DNA from: Hyphomicrobiales bacterium
Lineage (GTDB): Bacteria; Pseudomonadota; Alphaproteobacteria; Rhizobiales; TMED25
Assembly (NCBI GenBank): GCA_029245795.1
Contig: JAQWOP010000024.1
Location: forward strand, 62,001-126,000
Direction: 5' to 3'
DNA length: 64,000 nt
In this document: piece after piece, positions 40,755 through 48,422 of the stretch
Position numbering within the stretch: the stretch's first letter is position 1
How the letters are laid out: each line of letters opens with the position of its first letter
Program-made: the position numbers and the translations under genes
Notes under the pieces: generated by a model
Seen by the model: the letters and a program-made list of their open reading frames with translations, nothing else
Databases searched by the model: none
Told to the model about the DNA's origin: nothing

Positions 40755-42113
40755 CTAATCATCACAATTTTTTTTAACTGTAATTTCTCCATCTGAAAAT
40801 AATATATTTAACGAATTTTGTTTTTTTGCAACATCTTTTGATAGAATTATATTCTTACTTTCATCTCTAATAATCGTATAACCTCTTTTTAAAATATTCT
40901 TATAATTTAATGATCTTAGGATTCTATTAAGTCCCTCTAATTGTTTTTTTTGCAATGGTATCATCGTGTCTATTTGATTTGCAATCCTATTATAGCTCTG
41001 CACTATATAGTCCCTATGAGAATTTATGAATTGTGATTTTTCTCTGGAAAAAATATCTAAATTCCTCTCTAATTTCAGTTTCTTAGAAAAAATATTACTA
41101 AGTAGTGATTTCCTAGAAATTTTTGAATTAAGTCTCTCAAATTTGAGAGTCTTTTCTGATATAAAATTCAATCCTTTAATATCTAACATATTTTCTATAT
41201 GTCTCTGCTTGAGGATATTTCTTTCTATTTTATCCTTAATATTGGATGATAATAACCTTTGATGAGTTGAAATTAATGTTTGTATTTCAAGGATTTTTGG
41301 AAAAAGTAGATTTGCTGCACTTGTTGGAGTGGGCTCTCTTAAATCTGATACAAAATCAATCAAAGTCTTATCTGTTTCGTGCCCAATAGCACTTACTATA
41401 GGGATTTGTGATTTAAATACACTTCTTACCAATCTTTCATCATTAAATCCCCATAAATCTTCTAAGGACCCCCCTCCTCTTGCTACAAGGATTATATCAG
41501 GTCTAAAATCGCTCGTTAATTCTATTAAATTTATTCTATCGATCGCTCTACTTACCTCAGTTGGGCATTTTTCACCTTGAACAGCTACATCATAAATATA
41601 GATATTGACTGGATAGCCATTATCTTTATGCACTCTTAATATATCCCTTATAACTGCTCCACCAACTGACGTAATTATAAAAATATTTCTTGGGAACTTT
41701 GGAATTATTTTTTTAAATTTATTATTAAAAAGCCCTTCCTGATCTAACTGAACTTTCAGTTTCTCAAAAAGAGCTAAGAGAGCTCCTTCTCCTGCTAGTT
41801 CTATATTATCCACTTGTATCTGATAACTTGATATTCCTCTCTTTGAATAGGTGGTTACTTTTCCTGATACAAGAACCTCTAAACCATCTTCTGGTTTAAT
41901 TTTTAATTGTCGATATACATTATTAAAAATAATTGCATTTATAACATCATCATTTTCTTTTATTTTGAGATATGCAATTCCATTTTTTACAGCAAGACCT
42001 GATACTTCACCCTTAATCTTTACATATCCAAAACTCTCTTCAATTTTATATTTAATCGCAGCTGATATTTCGCTTACTTTATATTCTGGAATATTTTGAT
42101 TAACAAAATTCAT
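40755..42113 (-). CDS. xseA: Exodeoxyribonuclease VII large subunit
   Basis: This is the large subunit of the single-strand DNA exonuclease. The 452 residues comprise an N-terminal OB-fold (to about 110) and a catalytic region with FIITSVGGAVIRDI, IILVARGGGSLEDLWGFNDE and VSAIGHETDKTLIDFVSDLR, then PTPTSAANLLFP. A long helical C-terminal region closes it. The small subunit xseB is not in the window. It is divergent from purD. Confidence 0.97.
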   Translation of the reverse strand: MNFVNQNIPEYKVSEISAAIKYKIEESFGYVKIKGEVSGLAVKNGIAYLKIKENDDVINAIIFNNVYRQLKIKPEDGLEVLVSGKVTTYSKRGISSYQIQVDNIELAGEGALLALFEKLKVQLDQEGLFNNKFKKIIPKFPRNIFIITSVGGAVIRDILRVHKDNGYPVNIYIYDVAVQGEKCPTEVSRAIDRINLIELTSDFRPDIILVARGGGSLEDLWGFNDERLVRSVFKSQIPIVSAIGHETDKTLIDFVSDLREPTPTSAANLLFPKILEIQTLISTHQRLLSSNIKDKIERNILKQRHIENMLDIKGLNFISEKTLKFERLNSKISRKSLLSNIFSKKLKLERNLDIFSREKSQFINSHRDYIVQSYNRIANQIDTMIPLQKKQLEGLNRILRSLNYKNILKRGYTIIRDESKNIILSKDVAKKQNSLNILFSDGEITVKKNCDD

Positions 42114-42197
42114 CTAAATTCTAAAATTATCCATTAACATTATGATTATATAGGTTAATATTAATTAGCAGATAATTCAAAATAATAAATTAATATA

Positions 42198-43457
42198 ATG
42201 AGAATACTTTTAATTGGTAATGGCGGTAGAGAGCATGCAATAGCAAGGTCTCTTGCTAAGAGCTCATCCTCTGATATATTATTTGCTATACCAGGTAATC
42301 CGGGTATAGGACAATATTGTGAATGTATAGCGATAAGCTCCCAAGACTTTAAGTCTATTTGTAATTTTGTAGTTAACAGTAAAATACAATTAGTTATTAT
42401 TGGTCCGGAAGTCCCAATATGTGATGGATTAACAGATTATTTATTAGAATTAGGGATAAAAGTATTTGCTCCCAACCAAAAAGCTTCATTGCTAGAATCA
42501 TCAAAAAAATTTACCAAGGAAATTGCTCTAGAAAACAATATCCCAACTGCTTCAGCAAGATGGTTTAATCGATATCATGATAGCGTTGAATACCTCAAAG
42601 AAATTGACCCTCCCTATGTTATCAAAGCTGATGGATTAGCTGCCGGTAAAGGGGTTGCAATTTGCGAGTCATATATTGATGCAGAAAATTCTATTAAAGA
42701 TATATTCAATGGCCGTTTTGGAGACGGGCAATCAATTTTAATTGAAGAATTTCTCAATGGAGAAGAAGTTAGTTATTTTGCAATTTCTGATGGAAAAAAT
42801 ATACTTCCATTGATTGGTGCACAAGATCATAAAAGACTTCTTGATGGCGATAATGGTCCTAATACAGGAGGTATGGGGGCATATTGTCCGCCACCAATTC
42901 TTTCTAAAGAATTAGAAAATAAAATCATCAATCAAATACTAGAACCAACATTATATGGATTAAATAAAAGAGGTATTTCTTACAAGGGCGTTTTATTTGC
43001 AGGGTTAATGATCAAAGATGAAGAGCCAAGTCTTATTGAATATAATATAAGATTTGGGGATCCTGAAACTCAAGCTTTACTAATGCTTTTAAAATCCAAC
43101 TTTACTGAACTTGTTCTTGATACTGTTAATGGGAATCTGAGAAATCATAAAATTGAATGGCATGAAAAAAAAGCTTTAACTGTAGTCCTAGCAAATAAAG
43201 GATATCCATTAGAATATAATATGAATTCAGAAATAACAGGTGTTGAAGATGCGGAAAAAAATCCAAATATAAAAGTATTTCATGCAGGAACATCCCTTAA
43301 AGAAGGCCAACTAATTGCAACAGGTGGCAGGGTAATGAATGTGACATCTACAGCAGATACAATTAAGGAAGCAAGAGAAGATGCATATAAAGCTATAGAT
43401 AAAATTAAGTATGAAAATAAGTTCTATAGAAAAGATATTGCTTGGCGTGGACTCTAA
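42198..43457 (+). CDS. purD: Phosphoribosylamine--glycine ligase
   Basis: This ATP-grasp enzyme performs the second step of purine synthesis. The 419 residues show the start MRILLIGNGGREHAI. IGPEVPICDGL follows, then the ATP-grasp lysine region PPYVIKADGLAAGKGVAI and QDHKRLLDGDNGPNTGGMGA. IEYNIRFGDPETQALL and the late RGVLF-like YKGVLFAGL are also present. All catalytic landmarks are intact. The 84-bp region shared with divergent xseA presumably holds both promoters. Confidence 0.98.
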   Translation: MRILLIGNGGREHAIARSLAKSSSSDILFAIPGNPGIGQYCECIAISSQDFKSICNFVVNSKIQLVIIGPEVPICDGLTDYLLELGIKVFAPNQKASLLESSKKFTKEIALENNIPTASARWFNRYHDSVEYLKEIDPPYVIKADGLAAGKGVAICESYIDAENSIKDIFNGRFGDGQSILIEEFLNGEEVSYFAISDGKNILPLIGAQDHKRLLDGDNGPNTGGMGAYCPPPILSKELENKIINQILEPTLYGLNKRGISYKGVLFAGLMIKDEEPSLIEYNIRFGDPETQALLMLLKSNFTELVLDTVNGNLRNHKIEWHEKKALTVVLANKGYPLEYNMNSEITGVEDAEKNPNIKVFHAGTSLKEGQLIATGGRVMNVTSTADTIKEAREDAYKAIDKIKYENKFYRKDIAWRGL

Positions 43458-43467
43458 AGTGGCTAAT

Positions 43468-43914
43468 TTATCTTTTGCTTTTAAAAAATAATTTTAATAG
43501 ATTCCTACTTTCTTCTTCTAAGATTCCTCCATATACCTCTGGTTTATAAGTGGAGCTATTTATTCCAAAATTTGTTGAGTGGATTTCTAGTAACTTGCCA
43601 TTTAATTCATGACTATATGCGCCAAAGTAAACGCGTCGTATTCTTGCATATGAAATCGCAACAGAACACATTAAACATGGCTCTAAGGTGATATAAATAT
43701 CACAATTAGATAATATGTTATTAGCTAACTTTTCACATGCAACCCTTATGGCCACAACCTCAGCATGTGAAGTTGGATCGTATGAAGTTCTGGTCATATT
43801 ATGTGCTTGTGATATGATATTTCCTTGGATGTCCACAATAACTGCTCCAACAGGAACCTCATTCTCTCTTTGTGCAAGTTTTGCTTCTTCAATCGCTATC
43901 TTCATAAATTTCAT
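43468..43914 (-). CDS. tadA: tRNA-specific adenosine deaminase
   Basis: This zinc deaminase converts A34 to inosine in tRNA-Arg(ACG). In 148 residues the zinc/catalytic motif HAEVVAIR has His50 and Glu52, and EPCLMC supplies Cys80 and Cys83; NEVPVGAVIVD is the usual N-terminal substrate loop. Divergent from rluB (the usual alphaproteobacterial arrangement) and convergent with purD, 10 bp apart. Confidence 0.96.
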   Translation of the reverse strand: MKFMKIAIEEAKLAQRENEVPVGAVIVDIQGNIISQAHNMTRTSYDPTSHAEVVAIRVACEKLANNILSNCDIYITLEPCLMCSVAISYARIRRVYFGAYSHELNGKLLEIHSTNFGINSSTYKPEVYGGILEEESRNLLKLFFKSKR

Positions 43915-43968
43915 AATATGCCTTAACTATTAATGCTAATTTTATTTTTTCTTTATATAATTAAAATT

Positions 43969-44724
43969 ATGCTTAAAAAGCCAAATAACAAAATAGAAAA
44001 TAATCGTATTGCTAAAATAATAAGTAGGTCGGGAGCTTACTCCAGAAGAGATGCGGAAAAATTAATTTTAAGTGGTAAGGTAAAATTAAATGGAAAAATA
44101 GTAATTACACCTGCTACTCTCGCAAATTCTAAAGATATAATATTAATTGATGAAAAAAAAATCCCGTCTGAATTAAAAACTAAAATATGGATTTTAAATA
44201 AACCCAAAGGTTATATAACAACATCAAAAGACCCTCAAAACCGAAAAACTGTCTTTAATTTGTTACCCAAAAAAATTAATCATCTTATATCAATTGGAAG
44301 ATTAGATATTAACACTGAAGGATTATTATTATTTACAAATAATGGAGAATTATCAAGATTTATGGAACACCCTAGTAATCGTTTGATAAGAAGATATAAA
44401 ATTAAGGCTAGAGGAAAATTAGATCAGAAATTAATAGATAAAATGCATGGTGAAATAATAATTGAAAATACAAAATATAACGTAATTTCAGTTAATCTAG
44501 TGTCCTATAGTGATGTAAATACTTGGTTATTAATTGAAATATCTGAAGGGAAAAATAGAGAAATTAGAAAAATTTGTGATTATTTTAACCTTCAGATAAG
44601 TAGATTAATTAGAACTAAATTTGGACCATTTGAACTTGGAAATATTGAAAAAGGTAGTTTTATAGAGATTGATTATAAGTTAGTAAATCTAAGATTGAAA
44701 AAAATTGGCTTCAACAATAGGTAA
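43969..44724 (+). CDS. rluB: 23S rRNA/RluB-type pseudouridine synthase
   Basis: From the chosen ATG this is a 251-residue RsuA/RluB-family enzyme. It has an N-terminal S4 RNA-binding domain (RIAKIISRSGAYSRRDAEKL) and the catalytic block SIGRLDINTEGLLLFTNNGE with the active Asp. The late motif EGKNREIRKICDYFNLQISR is also present. The frame extends 12 hydrophobic codons upstream to another ATG, but those residues do not belong to the family. RluB is the likeliest target assignment; RsuA or RluE-type activity cannot be excluded. Confidence 0.92.
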   Translation: MLKKPNNKIENNRIAKIISRSGAYSRRDAEKLILSGKVKLNGKIVITPATLANSKDIILIDEKKIPSELKTKIWILNKPKGYITTSKDPQNRKTVFNLLPKKINHLISIGRLDINTEGLLLFTNNGELSRFMEHPSNRLIRRYKIKARGKLDQKLIDKMHGEIIIENTKYNVISVNLVSYSDVNTWLLIEISEGKNREIRKICDYFNLQISRLIRTKFGPFELGNIEKGSFIEIDYKLVNLRLKKIGFNNR

Positions 44725-44729
44725 TATCA

Positions 44730-45302
44730 ATGAGAGTTATATCTGGTTTTGTAAAAGGAAAAAAATTATTATCTAGCAAAGATAAAACTATTAGACCTAC
44801 AACTGATAAAGTGAAGATGGCTATATTTAACGTGCTTGAACATGGTAAAATAAATTTTTCTTTAAATAACACAAATATATTAGATCTTTTTTCTGGTTCC
44901 GGAAGCCTGGGAATTGAATCCCTTTCAAGAGGAGCAGCGCATTGTTTATTCATAGACAGAAGTAAAGAGTCCCATGCAATATGTCTTAAGAATTTAGAAA
45001 ATTGTAATTTATTAGAAAAGGCTCAAAATATAATTTTTGATATTTCTCAAAAAAAAAAATTTTTATCTAAAAAAAAATTTGATCTTATCATTGCTGATCC
45101 TCCATATAATAAAGATTACATAAAGAATATATTTGGTTTTATAACAAAAAATAATTTAATAGTTAAAAATGGATTAGTTGTAATTGAAGAAGATAAGAAA
45201 GCTATTATTGAAGTAGAAGAAAATTTTGAATTATTAGATAAAAGAATATATGGAAGTTCACAGGTTCTTTTCTTCCAATATAGATTAGATCCTCTCAAAT
45301 AA
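44730..45302 (+). CDS. rsmD: 16S rRNA m2G966 methyltransferase
   Basis: This 190-residue methyltransferase modifies G966 of 16S rRNA. It starts MRVISGFVKGKKL, followed by RPTTDKVKMAIFNVL, SAM site ILDLFSGSGSLGIESLSRG, and the catalytic motif DPPYNKDYI. These are the RsmD hallmarks. It starts 5 bp after rluB, and its 3' end overlaps convergent mutL by 18 bp. Confidence 0.95.
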   Translation: MRVISGFVKGKKLLSSKDKTIRPTTDKVKMAIFNVLEHGKINFSLNNTNILDLFSGSGSLGIESLSRGAAHCLFIDRSKESHAICLKNLENCNLLEKAQNIIFDISQKKKFLSKKKFDLIIADPPYNKDYIKNIFGFITKNNLIVKNGLVVIEEDKKAIIEVEENFELLDKRIYGSSQVLFFQYRLDPLK

Positions 45303-47069
45303 TTTTTCTATTTCTGATTGACTCAAAAAGATATGTGAAGGTCGTCCATGATTGCATTGTCCAGAGTCTGGTGTTGATTCTATCTCTCTCAGCAAAGCAT
45401 TCATTTCTTCTATGTTTAACTGCCTACCACTTCTAATGGAACCGTAACACGCAATCTTTGCTAATATTAAATTTAACCTATCATCAAATTCTTTTAATAA
45501 AAAATCTTCATTTATGCAGTCTAATATATCATTTATCAGATCTTTAAGATTAGCTCCAATTATCAATGTTGGAACTGATCTCATGATTATTTCAGTACCA
45601 AAATCTTCAATCTCAATTCCAAATACTAATAAATCGGAACTTACTGATAACATTTTTTCTTTATCTATTTGATTTAAACTATGAACGTAGGGAATCAAAA
45701 GTGTTTGTCGTTCAATTTGATTATTATAAAAGCTTAGTTTCATTTTCTCGTAAACAATCCTCTCATGCGCAGCATGCTGATCTACTATTATCATTCCATT
45801 CTTATTTTGTGCTAATATGTAATTCTTGAAAATTTGTGCTCTTGCAAAACCAAGAGGAAAATTATCATTTTGATTTTCTTCTAATAATATATTTTTTTCA
45901 TTTTGACCTTGATGATACTGGCCTAGGTCATTTCTGATTAATTCATTAAATTCTGAATTATTACCATTTTCAATTAACATTTCGTTTTGGATTTGAGGAA
46001 GAGAGATAAGATCTTGCTGAGATGAGTGCCTTGAATTATTCTGAAACGAAGAAAATACCCTTAAACTTTTTTGGTTAGACTTATTTAATGCTTGATTGAT
46101 AGCCAAAATTAAGCTTGAAGAAATTAATCTATCATTAGCAAATCTAACTTCAGACTTCGCAGGATGAACATTCACATCCAAAGCATAAGTTGGTATGATT
46201 AATTTTATAATAAATATTGGAAATCTTCCTTTTGGGAGCCTATCTTTATATGCTGATCTAATAGCACCAGATAATCTCCTGTCGCTAATGACACGATTAT
46301 TTACAATAATATATTGTAAATTTGAATTAGCTCGATTGTAAACAGGTAATCCAATATAGCCTTCGATAGTAATATCTGAGCTCTCATAGCTAAGTGAAGT
46401 CATATTTTGAAAGAAATCTGATCCAAAAATATCAATGACACGATTTTCAAATGATATTTGTTCTGAGAATTCACTATTAGCCCAATTTAAATATTTCTTC
46501 CCATCAACATCTATCCTGAACGCAATATCTGGATTAGAAATAGCCAGTTTTTTTAATAAATTTATTATAGATGTTTGTTCACTTCGTGAACTCTTAAGGA
46601 ATTTATATCTTGCTGGTAATTTTAAAAATAAATTTTCAACTGTGACGGTAGTTCCATGATTCGAGGGGCATTTCTTTATATCTTTTTCTTTCCCATAATC
46701 TAAAGTTATTTTATAACCATCGTCTGACATTGTTTTAGAAATAATTTTAATTCTTGATACTGCACCAATTGATGGAAGAGCCTCTCCTCTAAAACCAAGC
46801 GTATTAATCTTCTCAAGATTATTTTTGTCAAGCTTTGATGTGGCATGCCTCTGAATTGACAGCCCTAAATCTAGCTTTGACATTCCTTGCCCATTATCTT
46901 CAATTTCAATAAATTCTTTACCACCATTTTTTATTTTTATTGAAATATTTGTAGAGCCAGCGTCAATAGAGTTTTCAATTAATTCTTTAACTATTGAAGA
47001 AGGACGTTCAATTACTTCACCAGCCGCTATTTGATTGATAGTATTGTTGTCTAATAATCTAATAACCAA
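45285..47069 (-). CDS. mutL: DNA mismatch repair protein MutL
   Basis: The 594 residues have an N-terminal GHKL ATPase (IAAGEVIERPSSIVKELIEN, SIDAGSTNI, DNGQGM, GFRGEALPSI). The C-terminal region carries the endonuclease motif DQHAAHERIVYE and the late CNHGRPSHIFLS. This is thus the nicking type of MutL found in bacteria lacking MutH. The start is TTG with GAGGTG six bases upstream. A GC-rich palindrome lies just before the gene. MutS is not in the window. Confidence 0.97.
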   Translation of the reverse strand: MVIRLLDNNTINQIAAGEVIERPSSIVKELIENSIDAGSTNISIKIKNGGKEFIEIEDNGQGMSKLDLGLSIQRHATSKLDKNNLEKINTLGFRGEALPSIGAVSRIKIISKTMSDDGYKITLDYGKEKDIKKCPSNHGTTVTVENLFLKLPARYKFLKSSRSEQTSIINLLKKLAISNPDIAFRIDVDGKKYLNWANSEFSEQISFENRVIDIFGSDFFQNMTSLSYESSDITIEGYIGLPVYNRANSNLQYIIVNNRVISDRRLSGAIRSAYKDRLPKGRFPIFIIKLIIPTYALDVNVHPAKSEVRFANDRLISSSLILAINQALNKSNQKSLRVFSSFQNNSRHSSQQDLISLPQIQNEMLIENGNNSEFNELIRNDLGQYHQGQNEKNILLEENQNDNFPLGFARAQIFKNYILAQNKNGMIIVDQHAAHERIVYEKMKLSFYNNQIERQTLLIPYVHSLNQIDKEKMLSVSSDLLVFGIEIEDFGTEIIMRSVPTLIIGANLKDLINDILDCINEDFLLKEFDDRLNLILAKIACYGSIRSGRQLNIEEMNALLREIESTPDSGQCNHGRPSHIFLSQSEIEKLFERI

Positions 47070-47082
47070 GGTTACACCTCAT

Positions 47083-47100
47083 ACTGAACGATCGTTCGGT
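47083..47100. promoter_or_regulatory. GC-rich imperfect 18-bp palindrome before mutL
   Basis: The 18 bases ACTGAACGATCGTTCGGT are symmetric except for one base pair, with a perfect 12-bp core GAACGATCGTTC. They sit in the 30-bp gap between the DUF3035 stop and the mutL start. The lack of a loop argues against a terminator. Size and symmetry resemble a TetR-type operator; no regulator gene is nearby, so the role is unknown. Confidence 0.4.
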
Positions 47101-47903
47101 TAAAATAAGCCGAAGCCACCCGATAACCCACCTAATAGCCCCTTAAATACAGTCGGCATTCTATCGACAGGGGGGATTTCCTTATCCTTAACCTTTTCAG
47201 AAGACTGATTGCCATTTTCAACATTAATAGTTTCTAGCTGCTCTTTCTTATCTAAATCCAGTATATCATGGATTGAGAGATTATGATTAAGCTTTCGTTT
47301 GCCTATATTATCGGTACTGTCCTCTAAATTCTGAAGCATATATTGATTCATACTTATAACCTCAACTTTAATGCTATTATTTTCTTCATCTTTTATTGTA
47401 AATTCATTATTTTTTGCAGGATTATATTCTTTTAATCTTTCAAATTCTTCATCCTGATTAAGCATCTGCTTATTTTCATCTTTAAGTCTTAGAAGATACT
47501 CAGTAAGATTTTCATCTTCGAAAGCTCCCTCTTCCATATATAATTCTTTTTTTATATTTGGATTGGCTTCCTCCGAATTAGCCATTAGCAGAATATTTTT
47601 TTCTGCCTGCGTCATTTTGGAATAAATCTCATCGCCCAATATTATTTCCTTCGCGTCATTTCTTGGATCATTAAGAAATGCTTGGTTTACCTCAGATGGT
47701 GGTCTTAATAAATAATCTGGAGGCATAACTAAAGGTTTCTTAGTAACTGATAAAAATTCATCTGGAGGACCAGCTTGAAAAGCATTTCCAGTGGAAGACG
47801 AAGATACAAATTCCTTCAAAGATGAACCGCAGCCAGGCAAAAGAAGTAGGCAAACTAAGAATAAAAAACTTTTATATTTACAAAGCATGATATCAAATAC
47901 CAT
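47100..47903 (-). CDS. DUF3035 family lipoprotein
   Basis: This 267-residue protein has a lipoprotein signal (LCLLLLPGC-type lipobox, Cys about residue 25). The DUF3035 opening follows: AGPPDEFLSVTKKPLVMPPD and LLRPPSEV. The rest is acidic and low in complexity, with a glycine-rich C-terminus. The family is common next to lspA in alphaproteobacteria; the function is unknown, presumably in the outer membrane. A GAGA ribosome-binding sequence favours the first of two ATGs. It follows lspA by a single base. Confidence 0.85.
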   Translation of the reverse strand: MVFDIMLCKYKSFLFLVCLLLLPGCGSSLKEFVSSSSTGNAFQAGPPDEFLSVTKKPLVMPPDYLLRPPSEVNQAFLNDPRNDAKEIILGDEIYSKMTQAEKNILLMANSEEANPNIKKELYMEEGAFEDENLTEYLLRLKDENKQMLNQDEEFERLKEYNPAKNNEFTIKDEENNSIKVEVISMNQYMLQNLEDSTDNIGKRKLNHNLSIHDILDLDKKEQLETINVENGNQSSEKVKDKEIPPVDRMPTVFKGLLGGLSGGFGLF

Positions 47904-47904
47904 A

Positions 47905-48417
47905 TTATTTCTCTATTGATTTAAAATTAATGTTAGGCCAAATAAATGCATATATCAATATCATTAAACCAAATACTATATAAATATCTGCAACATTAAA
48001 CACATACCAACTGTATGACTTGATGTGGAAATGCAAAAAATCTGCTACAGCAGAATATAAAAGCCTATCAATTATATTTGAGAGCCCCCCTGCTAGGATT
48101 AAGGTGAGTGATGTTATCCTAAATCTTACATTAGAATTGATTAAAAATTTTGTAATCCATAAACAAATGACAAAAGAAAAAATACTAATAAAGATTTGCC
48201 CTAAATAACTCTCTTGTGGAAAAAGACCGTAACTGACCCCTCTATTCCAAACAAGAATAATTTCAAAAAAATTAGATACATATATAGTGTCAACTTTAAA
48301 TTGTTCAAAATATGTTATTAAAAAATATTTAGTTAACCTATCAAATATGAATAAAGCTATAAAAAGAAGATAGTATTTTATGGAAACCAAGCGATTGAGA
48401 ATATTCGATTTCAACAT
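47905..48417 (-). CDS. lspA: Lipoprotein signal peptidase II
   Basis: This inner-membrane aspartyl protease cleaves prolipoproteins. In 170 residues there are four hydrophobic helices, with catalytic Asp117 in GGLSNIIDRL and Asp144 in VFNVADIYI, and FDRLTKYFL near the N-terminus. It likely processes the lipoproteins seen in this window. It lies between ileS (5 bp upstream) and the DUF3035 lipoprotein. Confidence 0.97.
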   Translation of the reverse strand: MLKSNILNRLVSIKYYLLFIALFIFDRLTKYFLITYFEQFKVDTIYVSNFFEIILVWNRGVSYGLFPQESYLGQIFISIFSFVICLWITKFLINSNVRFRITSLTLILAGGLSNIIDRLLYSAVADFLHFHIKSYSWYVFNVADIYIVFGLMILIYAFIWPNINFKSIEK

Positions 48418-48422
48418 TTGTA

